A DNA stretch of 64,000 nt. It comes from Chlamydoabsidia padenii (Eukaryota; Mucoromycota; Mucoromycetes; Mucorales; Cunninghamellaceae). Positions 35,938 through 49,176 of this stretch are shown here, piece after piece (position 1 is the first letter of the stretch; every line of letters begins with the position of its first letter). The notes beneath the pieces are model-generated. The model worked only from the letters and a program-made list of their open reading frames with translations. It was not told the origin of the DNA and made no database searches. The stretch covers positions 496,001-560,000 of the forward strand of contig JAIWND010000019.1 of the NCBI GenBank assembly GCA_025330725.1, given 5' to 3'. The translations under genes and the position numbers were made by a program.

Positions 35938-37588
35938 AACAGAGTAGCCATGATGAGGACAACCGAGCCAAACCAAGTCAAGGGAGTATGAGCACCTTGA
36001 TTTTTCTTTTTCCCAAACATCCGATCATTGTCCCAATCATCAACCACCAATGCTTCAGCGGCAATTGCTTTTTGACCTTGATGATAATCCTTCCCCCCAT
36101 TATAAGAGAAGTGATCAGCAACATATTCCTTACTGTCGGCACCTATTCATCATATTGAAAAAATAAACCCAAAGTTAGCATATTCCCTCGAATGATATGA
36201 TTCCTTACTTTTCTTATATGGTGTAGGATCATTGAGGCATCCATCGAGTCGAACCATGGTATATCCTTCTTCATTAATGGCGTTGATCATAAAAGGCACG
36301 GCAACCAAAGCACCCGTGTCGGGAATATCATACTGTATAGAGATAAATGATCCCTTGGCATCGTAGGTATCCTTTTGGTGGAAGAAGCTTTTACGATACA
36401 CTTCTTCAATCGAGTTTGGTCCCGTAGGTTCCTTGTGTGAATAGTCTTGGCTGTCGAGATTATAACCCACCAAAACAAACCCAAGATCATTCAAGATCGC
36501 CTCCACACGAAGATCCGGTTTAGGCGTGTAGTGTAGCCGGACATACTTTGGTGCGACCTTGATCAGAGTTTCGATCGTGCGTGCATTATTGATGATATCT
36601 TGGCGAAGTTCGTCGTCGGTCCATAAAGATGAATCGTCATTCTTGACTCGGTATGTCATTCCTACAAAGTGTCCCGCATTGTAAATGTTTTGCACCACCA
36701 TGGCGTATTGTTGAGTATATAGCCTAGAGAGAGAGAAAGAGACAAAGGATCAGTATCTAGAGGAACGGAGGAATGGGAGTACTTACCAGGAGGCATTGAA
36801 GAAGAAGTTGGCTCGAGCATCAGCATTATTGAGATTCTTCACAATTTTGGCAGTGGCATCACTTGGTCCTTCGCTCTAAACCATGTTATCAATTAGTATT
36901 TTCCCTTCTTTTTTTTTCTTTCTTTCTACTTACATAAGTTACGGCAATCTGGCCTTGTGTTCGACATCCTGTCAATTGAGCAGCTCGAGGTTGTGTACCT
37001 GAGGGTTTACTGAGGTTGATGACTGGAGATGGAATCACTTTGGTGCTTGATGAGGGTAAAGGTGCCTTTTTGCTAATTCCAGGAGTTGACTTGATTCCAG
37101 TTGGAAGATTGACAGTATGGCTGGTTTCTAAAGGAAGTGTAGTATTGCTGTTGTCGGTGTCATCATCTTCCTCCACTGCTGGTATAGTATCGTTGGTGTG
37201 ACTAAAGGGTGATTCTATTCAAGAAAGGAAAAGAAGTGAGTACGTTTTAAAAATCCCCGAAAGTATTTAAATGTTTAAGCGCCGTTTGTCGTGCAAAAAA
37301 GCTACTGACCCTGATCTTCGTCGACTTGGGCGATCTTGTCTTGCAGATGATCCCAGATCAAGCTTTCAGTCAAAGGAAGTAAGTCTGGTCCCATATCACT
37401 ATTACTAAGATCTAAAGGGGTAACATTGGTAGCATTAACTTGATTATCAGTTGTAGCAGAGACGAGAATCGAGACAGTAGCAAGGACTAGAGGGGTAAAA
37501 AAAAAAAAAGGTCTATTGAGTTCGTTTGACAAGCGGCGACATTTATAGGAATTTCATTACCACAAATCGTAGACTTTTTCATAAGCAT
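35938..37588 (-). CDS. GPI-type protein with a degenerate CE4 (chitin deacetylase) domain
   Basis: A spliced gene with a signal peptide on the first two exons (MLMKKSTIC joined to VLATVSILVSATT), a Thr/Ser/Pro-rich region, a polysaccharide deacetylase-like domain and a hydrophobic C-terminal tail (PLTWFGSVVLIMATLLFL) of GPI type. The domain aligns by eye with CE4 enzymes, but every metal or catalytic motif is altered. TFDDGP is TYSEGP. The HxxxH of motif 2 is GMTYRVKND. RPPYG is RLHYTPK. The LHHD-type motif is IQYD. The fold-forming parts (YNLDSQDYSH, then INAINEEGYTMVRLDGC) are kept. It should therefore be a wall-anchored pseudo-deacetylase, perhaps binding chitin or chitosan. The start could be either of two in-frame ATGs (37588 or 37582). 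Confidence 0.82.
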
Positions 37589-37837
37589 GATGATCTTTAA
37601 CGGGTGGATGGAAAAGAAGAAAAAGAGAGTCGGTTTTTCTTTTTTCTTCCTATATACCAACCACGATCATTTAAAAAAAATCAACAGTCGAGTCTTTAAC
37701 AAAAGCAACCAGGACCCCAACAACAATTCTCCGTCCCAATGATATCACCTACTAAAAAAAAAAAAAAAAGCTTTATTTGTATCGATAATTATAAATGATA
37801 ATATAGCAAAGTGTAAAAACTAATCATATTTAAATGG

Positions 37838-40410
<2,573 letters not shown>

Positions 40411-40606
40411 TATCTATCAAAATATCGATACTGATAATAATAATAGGTTGGATTCCTGGATAACATAGTTTGACACTGTATTTATTCATCAACATATCCT
40501 ACCTACATCTATTATGTGTAAACTTCAAAAAGTTAATGTGAAGAAGAAGAAGAAGAAGAACAATTAAAGAAACAATGAAATTTTTACTTTTTTTTTTTTT
40601 ACTGTC

Positions 40607-40622
40607 AGCGGAATTTAAATAC
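40607..40622 (+). promoter_or_regulatory. AGCGGAATTTAAATAC promoter element
   Basis: A variant of the element lies about 200 bp upstream of the DED1 start. A second ATTTCAAATCCTG is near 40818. Confidence 0.35.
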
Positions 40623-41121
40623 TTACCAGCCCAGTTGAGCACCGGTTATATCTTTTCTTTAATAATCTACACACCTTGTAATGTCAGTTTTTCTACTGGA
40701 GTAACATGCTTTTACGTAATAGATAAAAAATAGTAGCTAGTCAGAGTGAGATGTATTTCCGAAGATCCACCAAAGGACTTCCTTTTTTAGTTTGTATTTA
40801 AATCTCCAAACCAATCATATTTCAAATCCTGATTTATGCTATCCATGAGCAGGTTTGGAACTCTCACGTCGTAACAATGCTGATTGTTGTTGCCTTTTTA
40901 TTTTATCAAGTTGGCCATGTTTCTTTTAATCAAGGCTGGAACTTTTTTGGTGCACGACTTGTCTTTATGACCTTTGCGCCTATTATAAGACAAGACAATA
41001 CTATTTAAACATTTTCAAAAAAGTTTTTTGTATATAAAATCCAGCAATTGCACAATGTTTTTATTTCGTTAAATAATCTATAAAGCTAATACTATAATTC
41101 TATACTATTGTCCAATCAAGT
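40623..41121. other. intergenic; DED1 upstream region and 3' end of the E2 gene
   Basis: No coding feature seen. A (GAA)n run is present at about 40541-40560. Confidence 0.5.
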
Positions 41122-42876
41122 CTAACGAAGTTCGCTAGCCAGCAAAGCAGGGTTTTCAATCAAAGTCTTCCACAAGTTTCCAAATCGAGCAATAGTAGCA
41201 CCATCAATGATACGATGATCAGCAGACCAACTGATAGGCATGACTTGTTTTGCAATGACAGCACCATTATCATCAAACCGAGGCAGAGTCTGCATACGAC
41301 CCAGAGCGACAATGGCCATTTCAGAAGCAATGACGACAGGACTGGCATACGTCCCGGAGATGGCACCAATGTTCGAGAGAGTGATGGTCCCACCTTGCAA
41401 ATCAGACATCGGAATGGCGTTCTTCTTTCCCAATTCAGTCAGTCGAGTCAACTCGGCGGCCACTTCAAAAATGGTCTTGGATTCGACATTCTTGATATTG
41501 GGTACAATTAATCCTTGAGGAGTATCCATGGCTACACCAATGTTATGAGCAGATCGAAAAGTGATCTTGATATCATTGACATTCGCATCAGAGGATTGTT
41601 GACCAATGGTGGCGTTTAATAGAGGATATTGTCGGAGAGCAATGGACATGCACTTGATAAAGATGGGAAGGTAAGAGATCTTGTTGAAGGAGTAGACACC
41701 AGGACGTTGTTGTAAATGTCGATTCAGGGCAGCACGGTATTCGGTGGTGGAGTTGAGTTCGATTTCATCCTTGTATCCAAGTTGAGGGATTGCCAGTGAT
41801 TTGGTCATGGATTTAAACATTGCTTTTTGCATTGTTGTCATGGGTTCAGATCGTTCGCTTGGTCCCGCCAAATTGCTCTTGATGGTTGTTCCTGATGATG
41901 TCTGTGTTGTAATAGTATCGTCTATGATACATATATAAATATTCATATAACTATTGATCTTTTGTGCACCCCCCCTTTTTTTTTATCGCTTTGCTTACCT
42001 TGTTTTCCGGAAACATGATTCATTACATCTTCTTTCATAATACGTCCATCTACACCAGATCCTTCCACAAGAGATAAATCCACATTTTGTTCCCTGGCCA
42101 CCCGTCGAACAGCCGGTGTCGCCAAAACCGATCCAGGAGAAAGTGTCGTCTTGACCTTGTCTGTCGCTGTTGTATCCATCGGTTTTTTGTCCATTGTTGT
42201 ATCCGTTGTGTCTGAGGAGGTGGCTGAAGTAGTCGTTGGTGTTGTCATATTGTCGTCTTGTGCTGTTTCAATGTCCACTAGAGGTTCACCCACTTTGGCA
42301 ATATCATGGACGTTGTGGTATAACTTTGCGATTTTCCCGGCAAAACGAGATGTGATTTCCACCGAAGCCTTATCCGATTGCACTTCACAGATTTTATCAA
42401 ATTCTGCCACCGTTTGTCCGGGCTCTACAAACCTGTAATATGAGTTGGCCAGATAAAAAAAATAATTGGAGTGAGCCAACAAGTGAGACAAGTAAACTAA
42501 TGACTTACCATTGAATCACTTCACATTCAGTGATGCCTTCACCGATATCGGCAAGTAAAAATGGTTTCAAAGCTTGTTGGTAACTTGAGGTGTGGAAGCC
42601 TTGAGAGGAGGTACTGGCAATTGGCTTTAAAGGAGACAAGATAGATCCTTGATGTTTTGTGATCGACCCCTTCACCGTGCGATTACTGGTAGATAATAAA
42701 CGTTGCCCAATCTAATAATATTAATAACAATAATAAAAGAGGGGTTAGTGGTTGAGCCAATGGTTTCCTCTAATGCCCCATTGTCTTACCGTGAGAAAAA
42801 CAGGATTCCGGTAGGTGAGATTGGTCGCGGTCAGAAGCTTGGTGGCTTTAGAGATGGTATGGAATCGGATATGCAT
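41122..42876 (-). CDS. DBT: dihydrolipoyl transacylase E2 of branched-chain 2-oxoacid dehydrogenase
   Basis: A four-exon gene. The N-terminus is a mitochondrial presequence (MHIRFHTISKATKLLTATNL, Arg/Ser/Thr-rich). A lipoyl domain follows (LLADIGEGITECEVIQW, with the lipoylated Lys in EVQSDKASVEI), then a Thr-rich linker. The E1/E3-binding domain is ATPAVRRVAREQNVDLSLVEGSGVDGRIMKEDV. The catalytic domain ends with PISWSADHRIIDGATIARF, whose His and Asp form the acyltransferase site. LIVPNIKNVESKTIFEVA is typical of BCKDH E2 rather than of pyruvate dehydrogenase E2. It transfers branched acyl groups to CoA in valine, leucine and isoleucine catabolism in the mitochondrial matrix. Branched-chain catabolism by this complex is absent from budding yeast. 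Confidence 0.93.
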
Positions 42877-43325
42877 TACAGTAGAATATAAAAGAGAAGG
42901 GTGTCGTGTAATGTGGCAGACCAAAACAAGTATAAACAAGTATAAAATATAAAAAAGACTGAAAGAAAGAAAGAAGAAAGAGAAATTAAAAAATCAAGTG
43001 AAATAGGCACAGAGCGGCCCCGTGGGAAAAAATTGAAAGCGCGGGCCAAAAGACAACCCCACTATACTGACTGCTTTTCCCGATCATCACTGTAGCTATT
43101 AACCATACAGTGATTAGGATAATGATGCAACATAGACAAAGTCGATTATGATGGAAGATAGACGAAGATAAATATATCAAAGTAAGACATGTTTATTTTA
43201 TTTTATGTGTTATAAAAGAAGTATGTGTACGTGTATGTGTGTGTGACAAAGGGAGAAAGGGGAATGCTATCTACAAAAGATGAAGAATTAAACTAAAAAG
43301 ACCACCCATAGTTGTTGTCAAATGA
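42877..43325. other. intergenic; promoter of the E2 gene and 3' UTR of SF3B5
   Basis: A G/C-rich variant (TTGAAAGCGCGGGCC, 43032-43047) lies about 155 bp upstream of the E2 start. TTTATTTTATTTTATG near 43193 reads AATAAA on the minus strand. (GT)n occurs near 43226-43245. Confidence 0.5.
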
Positions 43326-43869
43326 TCATTGTTCTTCGCGAGCAGGAGGAGCACCGCAAGGCATCACCATTTTCTACAATATATCAAATCAATCCTGTTA
43401 GTCAAACCATCAATTGATCCGATTTACCCACTTACCTCCAACAAATTAGCCTTAACCCGCGCTCCACATTCGTTTTCGGCCACTGATACATAAGATAAGA
43501 GAGAGTTGTGTCCAATAATCGAAGCGTAGGTATCCCGATGTTGATTGGATAGCCATTCACTATAGTTGAATTATATATACTTAATATTGATGGAGGTCTA
43601 CATAGTATCTAATACTTACTGCTTGATGGTGTCTGCATGTCCTGTCCCAATGTATTTAGATTGTACTATCAAAGACGAATCAATGAGTATCAGTGTTAAT
43701 AGAGTCTCCATCGTTTTTTATGTTTTTTTGGTTCTTGGTTTTTTGTTTATCTTACAGTGTTCGATTTGACTGTTAATGTTAAGGCGATCCTAAAGAAACA
43801 TTATAAACAGAAGTCAGTCATTAGTTTGGATCATTAGCGATTATTGCTTCTTTTAACTTGACCTACCAT
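43326..43869 (-). CDS. SF3B5: splicing factor 3B subunit 5 (SF3b10/Ysf3)
   Basis: Five exons (43867-43869, 43756-43789, 43620-43665, 43436-43559, 43326-43373) give 84 residues, the family's usual length. The sequence (DRLNINSQIEH, SKYIGTGHADTIKHEWLSNQHRDTYASIIGH, VAENECGARVKANLLEKM, PCGAPPA) aligns along its whole length with human SF3B5 and yeast Ysf3. It is a core SF3b protein of the U2 snRNP that supports SF3B1 at branch-site recognition. The first coding exon is only the ATG codon, followed at once by GTAGGT. The promoter lies next to the 240-bp repeat region. Confidence 0.95.
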
Positions 43870-43930
43870 GATGCTGTTGTGTGAGGAAAAGAGAATAACA
43901 AGTTAAAAAAAAAAATTACAAACAAGGCCG

Positions 43931-44726
43931 AACTTATTTCCAGCCCCGCTCACCGTCGCTTTGATTCCTTAACAGAGTTCTACTGCCTCAAAGGACAAGT
44001 GATGCTCCTGACAAAAATGACCATAAGCATTCCTTAGCCTATTTCCAACAAAGTTTAGATAATGGCCATTGTATTAAGTATCTTGTATGGAGCAGTATAG
44101 CCTCAAGATCGTTTTAACCTGACTTTTGTAAAAATAAAAAAGGATGCAGAATGATAATTGACCCACAAGATAAAACTTGTTTCAAAACCCGCTTACCCTC
44201 ACCTTGAATCTTGGGAGAGCTCTACTGCCTCAATGAATAAGTGATGCTAATGACAAAAGTGACCATATACATTCCTTAGCCTATTTCCAACAAACTTTAC
44301 ATAATGGTCATTGTGCCAAGTCCACTGTATGGAGCAGTATAGCCTCAAGATTGGTTTATCCTGACTTTTGTGAAAAAAAAGTTACAGAATGAAAATGGAC
44401 CCATCAGATAAAACTTATTTCGAAACCCGCTTACTCTCACCTTGAATCTTAAGAGAGCTCTACTGGCTTAATGAATAAGTGATACTAATGACAAAAGTGA
44501 CCATATACATTTCTTAGCCTATTTCCAACAAACTTTACATAATGGTCATTGTGCCAAGTCCACTGTATGGAGCAATATAGCCTCAAGATCGTTTTGACCA
44601 GACTATTGTGAAAAAAAAAAAAAAGTTGCAGAATGAAAATTGACAAACGAGACAAAATTTATTTCAAAACCCGCTTACCCTCACCTTGAAAAAGGGATTT
44701 GCTACGGACACGTAGGTATTTCGCAC
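43931..44726. repeat. three tandem copies plus a partial fourth of a ~240-bp unit
   Basis: Landmarks recur at steady spacing: AACTTATTT-like at 43931, 44174, 44412 and 44656; TACTGCCTCA-like at 43981, 44223 and 44461; ATTTCCAACA at 44041, 44283 and 44521. Each unit carries TTTCAAAACCCGCTTACC, a relative of the promoter element. Copies 2 and 3 are closest to each other. The first copy overlaps the SF3B5 upstream region. Confidence 0.9.
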
Positions 44727-45390
44727 CAAACGTGGAAACATCTACACTCTTTACTAATATAACAGGGGTTTAGATGAGGGTACACTCATCCGCAAACGAT
44801 AAACAATCAGCACAGAAATGTGGTCAGGGAAAGGGAAAATTAAGTTCCCACATATGTCGGCATTTAAATATTGCATGACTTATAGGTTTCCCTGTTGTTA
44901 TTCCTCCTTTCTTTTCTCTTCTTTTTATTCTTTGTTGCTCTATTTCTTTTACAATGATTCATTCTCTTTTATCTTCTGGAATATTCACTTTGTTTGGCTC
45001 TACCATGGTTGGTGATATATCCACTTTTTCGAATCCTGCCATCTTTGACAAAAGTCTTCGTGCGAAATCCCTACGTGTCCGTAGCAAATCCCTTTTTCAA
45101 GGTGAGGGTAAGCGGGTTTTGAAATAAATTTTGTCTCGTTTGTCAATTTTCATTCTGCAACTTTTTTACAAAAGTCAGGTGAAAACGATCTTGAGGCTAT
45201 ATTGCTCAATACAGTGGACTTGGCACAATGGTCATTATGTAAAGTTTGTTGTAAATAGGCTAAGAAATGTATATGGTCACTTTTGTCACTAGCATCACTT
45301 ATTCATTAAGCCAGTAGAGCTCTCTTAAGATTCAAGGTGAGAGTAAGCGGGTTTTGAAATAAGTTTTATCTTGTCTGTGAATTTCAAAAC
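44400..45390. repeat. large inverted repeat, ~330-bp arms, 333-bp spacer
   Basis: The left arm (about 44400-44726) is repeated in reverse complement at about 45060-45390. The inner ends are 44721-44726 (TCGCAC) and 45060-45065 (GTGCGA). CTACGGACACGTAGG, GGGATTTGCTACGG and the AAACCCGCTTACCCTCACC block are shared nearly base for base. The left arm is the last part of the tandem array plus a unique 40-bp end. No terminal target-site duplication was identified. Confidence 0.88.
44954..45127 (+). CDS. short ORF starting in the inverted-repeat spacer and running into the right arm
   Basis: An ATG at 44954 follows a promoter-like TCGGCATTTAAATA (44854-44867) and a pyrimidine-rich leader, the same layout as real genes in this window. 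It opens 57 codons (MIHSLLSSGIFTLFGSTMVG at the start, SLRAKSLRVRSKSLFQ in the arm). A CAAG|GTGAGG donor at 45100 suggests it could be a first exon, whose later exons I cannot find. It may be a captured gene 5' end. The product is unrecognised. Confidence 0.3.
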   Translation: MIHSLLSSGIFTLFGSTMVGDISTFSNPAIFDKSLRAKSLRVRSKSLFQGEGKRVLK

Positions 45391-45694
45391 AATAAAAAGT
45401 GGGCTCGTTGGTACCCATGATCAGGTCATACAAAGTATATACATTATCATCACAGTGTTTGGAGGATTAGAGATGACCATGGATGGCTGGGTGAGCATGT
45501 AGATTCATATCGAGCGATTTAATGGCATCTGCTTTTCCATATTCCGGTAACAGTGATGCATTGTTATGCCTTAGAACGATCTATAATAATACATTTTTTT
45601 TGCACTGTACATTACTGCTTGCGTATATAGTGAACTATGTCTATGCATATACAAGGTTGATTTTGTCTGTTTTTGATACACCTTTTTAACTTTC
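45128..45694. other. right arm remainder and unique intergenic sequence
   Basis: The inverted-repeat right arm continues to about 45390, then unique AT-rich sequence without coding features. Confidence 0.5.
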
Positions 45695-45711
45695 AGCGGG
45701 CCTTTAAATGG
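45695..45711 (+). promoter_or_regulatory. AGCGGGCCTTTAAATGG promoter element
   Basis: A variant of the element lies about 75 bp upstream of the ATG at 45785. Confidence 0.35.
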
Positions 45712-45784
45712 TGTTTGAATTTTATTATTCTACTTTTTTGCGCTTCTCTTTTTGCTTTATCTTTTTTATTAAATACCCAAGGGA

Positions 45785-47450
45785 ATGTGGGAAATGGCAC
45801 CTTCCATCAACCAAGAAGCAGACGATATTATTACGAATACCAGATTCTTTAGCAGCAGCAAACTCTCACTTGACTCTGCAACTATTCCTTTGCACCTAGA
45901 GGACCAATCAAGTACCAACTCAGTTAGAGACATAAAGGTAGGTTTGGAAAAATGGGTTCCGGAGGTAATAACCTATTTACTCTTTGACTCACTAACATCT
46001 ATATAGGTCCCATCTTGTCAATACAATAGTTATCTGCCACTAGTTATGGGCTCAAAGAGAAAAGATGATGACTATACAACGTCTTACAAGTCTAAAACAG
46101 GTAAATCTCTTGTATCTTGATAATTACGCACTCACCTTGTCTTCTTTTTAATGTTTTTGGACATTGACTCTTTGCCCAACATTGACCACTCTATTCAAAA
46201 AGCAAGACACTTCTCCACCACCATCAAAGACGACAAGGACAACATCAACCTTCATCTCACCTTGTACACAATTCGACACACATTGCGGGAACGATACCAA
46301 TAAAGGGGACGACGACATTGGTGATATCAGTAGTGCGATGGGTGAACTGGCGACATTAATGCTTGGGTGTAGTATTCTTGATAATAATACGGATAAAGTG
46401 ACAAAAAAATGGTGCCCGACACAAACGCCAACGGATAACAGCAGTAGCGATCTCAAGAGGGTATCAACCACCACCACGACAATGGAGCCGCTTAGTATAT
46501 CCGATTCAGTAATACCATCATCATTTGACTTGGATTTTACTCACAGCAATACTTCGTCACCACATGATCAGGGTCCTCCTTCAAAGGGGGACAAGGCAGC
46601 TCATTCCGGAGACGGTGAACACCGATGTATAACCTCCCACCGAAAGATACTGCCCTTACCGAAACGTCGATCGAAAGCAACTCCAACCCAACAATCATCA
46701 TCATTGATAACAGCAACAGCAGCCCAACAATCTATACCAACATCTACACAATTTACTTTTAGATCACCTCTCTCATCGTCCATACATCCTGATGCGAAAG
46801 GAACTCGAGACGACAACACACTATTTACCACCTTCAACTATGACAGCATGAAGCAACAAACAAAAGACCATGAAATGCCATGTGATTACACTAAAAAGCC
46901 CAAACGCGACGAAACATGTACCTCGGATCAAGGTAACAACAGCACGAACTCACTCAGTCTTACCAACAATCAAAAAAGGGATGGACCTACTGCGATCAGC
47001 AGTGCATTAAATATAAAGTCCCGGCGTCCATCACTTACAGCTACCCCATTTCTATGGTCTAATTCACAACATGGGCTTGCCGTCTCATCATCACAACAAC
47101 ATACGTCGAATACATCACCACGAGCCAAACCAATACAGCAACGCCCTTCCTGGGAAAAGAAGAAAAAGACGAAGAAAAAGAAACAGGGACTGGATAGCAA
47201 TAAGCAGCAACAACAATTTGGCATCAGGCATTCAACCATGGCACGACGGCACGTCTTTGATTCACGGCAAGAAGGATACAAACACAGCAATTTGGATCTC
47301 GTCAATACAACGTTTGGATCGAACGACTGGATCTGTCTCTTCTGTCAGTATGAAATCTTCAAGGTGGGATGGATAGAAGCGAAACGAATGCGGAAACAAA
47401 CAAGGCGTGCAATGAGGGGGCAGCAGGACGTACGCTTCACACCAGAATGA
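45785..47450 (+). CDS. uncharacterised Ser/Thr/Gln-rich protein with a C-terminal Cys motif
   Basis: Exons 45785-45937, 46007-46100 and 46207-47450 keep frame and encode 496 residues. I do not recognise it by name. Most is low complexity: Thr/Ser/Gln with short basic clusters (PLPKRRSKATPT, KKKKTKKKKQG) that could be nuclear signals. The last 45 residues look ordered and conserved: NDWICLFCQYEIFKVGWIEAKR then a basic helix. CLFC could form half a metal site. A regulatory or DNA/RNA-associated role is a guess. The frame open upstream of 46207 is intron; the AG chosen gives a phase match with exon 2. Confidence 0.65.
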
Positions 47451-48189
47451 ATAACACCAATGGATCTCTTTAGGATAGATACTAGTTTACACAATATTAC
47501 CTCTTCCCCTTTATAATTTGTAACAATAATATGTAATAAAGAATACAACTGATTGATTATGGTGAATAAACACAGTACAAAAAAAAAAAAAAAAAAAAAG
47601 TTTATCGGGATACTGTATTCAAGTGTCACAACTCTGTATGACCTCAATAAAATATATCTTCTGTGTTTTGGCCCTATCAAATGGATGACCAGGCGGAAAA
47701 GGAATAACCTACCAAATTTTGACTTGAACAAACTTGAGCATGGCCATTTATGGCTATTTATATAATTGATCATTCTGGGACAATTGGTTATCGTCCCGCT
47801 CACTTGATCTATTCCATTGCAAGCTTTTTAGTTTGGATGACTCGCTTATAGACTAGAATAGACGAAGCATATGAAAAGGATATGGAGTGAATCCATAGGC
47901 TAAAAAAGAATACATAGAGGGGTGGCTCTTTTGTCGACATTACACAAAATCAGATTTTTCCTATCTCTGGATATTATCTTTTTTTCTCAGGGTACGATTA
48001 AGCTTTTTTTGTGGTGATTAAGCGGGTTTTGGAAATAATTAGAACGAATGGAAAGCTAAAGTGCAGAATTTCATTAGACGACATAAGTCATCATCATTGG
48101 GGTTTTTTTTTTTTTTACTCAGCACCATAAAGACATTTGTTATCTCTGATAAAAACCCAAACTGGGGATTTTCATTTTCAGGGCGACCG
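47451..48189. other. intergenic; poly-A run and repeat-family fragment
   Basis: The 3' UTR of the preceding gene (AATAAAG near 47535) and a poly-A run of about 20 at 47579-47599. At 48010-48040 GATTAAGCGGGTTTTGGAAATAA resembles the AAGCGGGTTTTGAAATAA block of the 44-kb repeat. Confidence 0.5.
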
Positions 48190-48605
48190 AGCGGGATTTG
48201 AAAAATGGGGGGTGGATGCATAAAAGGAACAGAGTCGAATGATAAAAGTAGTAATGAGTACCATATAACAAGAGTCATATGCGTACACGTTTGGTACCAG
48301 TAATAGAACGTGTTAACATTGGTTCTTGTTCGTTATCACCCGCATTGATCCACTCGTCAACTCCGCCTGGTACGAAATATCGTTACACACACCTGCAAAT
48401 CATTCCTTTTTCCTTTTCGCCTCTCCAGACATTCATTCATGACCATTTGCCATTATGCATACTTTTAGGAAAAATGAGTAAAAAGACAATTCAATCGTCG
48501 ATTGCACTCTTCCCACGGCCTAGTTTTCATATAGTAGGGGTACTGAAAGGGTTATTTTGTACTCGATCGCAAGTCACCCGAAAAAGGAAATATGTTTCTT
48601 TTTGA
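48190..48605 (+). other. promoter element followed by a possible orphan ORF (48279-48605)
   Basis: GAGCGGGATTTGAAAAATG (48190-48207) is a strong copy of the element, with TATA-like CATAAAAGG 20 bp on and an ATG at 48279, the usual spacing. The ATG opens 108 codons (RTRLVPVIERVNIGSCSLSP at the start) without a recognisable domain. It may be a short or decayed gene. Confidence 0.3.
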
Positions 48606-49176
48606 GCAGTTTTTTTTTTTTTTTTCACAGCTGACAAGCATGGTCTGCTACTTTTTTTTTCTCTCTCTCTCTGCTCTCACATACAAGCTGGTTTAACAAA
48701 GGCAGCCTATCCATGCATAGTTTACCTGGTTTATGCGATTCTTTTGATATGCAATGAATGCAAAAAAAAAAAAAAAAAAAAAAAATGCTGTATAAACCAT
48801 GAGATAAAAAAAAAATGGTTCACCCGAAAAGTAGGATGCTATGGGTTTACCAATGACCAGGTTTTGAGAACAGGTGAACTTTGTTCACATCTATCTTGCC
48901 AAATACAGATATTTGACCCTGTTTTAGCAGTGATTAATGTTTCTTAACTGCTGATATTTTTATGGAGAACAAATCTCAGCCAATCACTTTTCCAATCCCG
49001 ACATTCATTATTTTCGACATAAAAAGGGACAAGGGAAGTTTTTGGTTCTCTTTCACTTTCCTTCCTCTCGTTTTTTTTTTATTTTTATTTTTATATCTTT
49101 ACTATCCTTTTTTTATATACTATACCTTTTAATTTATAATACCCACTAATTTAGTTTAACATTCTACCTTTCAATC
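48606..49176. other. intergenic; OPT gene upstream region
   Basis: Poly-T and poly-A runs (about 48610-48624, 48765-48785) and a promoter-type TTTTCCAATCCCGAC at 48988-49002, 175 bp before the OPT start. The leader is T-rich. No gene seen. Confidence 0.5.

Noticed and set aside
47345..47803. 152-codon minus-strand frame
   Set aside because: It overlaps the 3' end of the Cys-motif gene and a poly-A run that creates the Phe tract; no recognisable protein.
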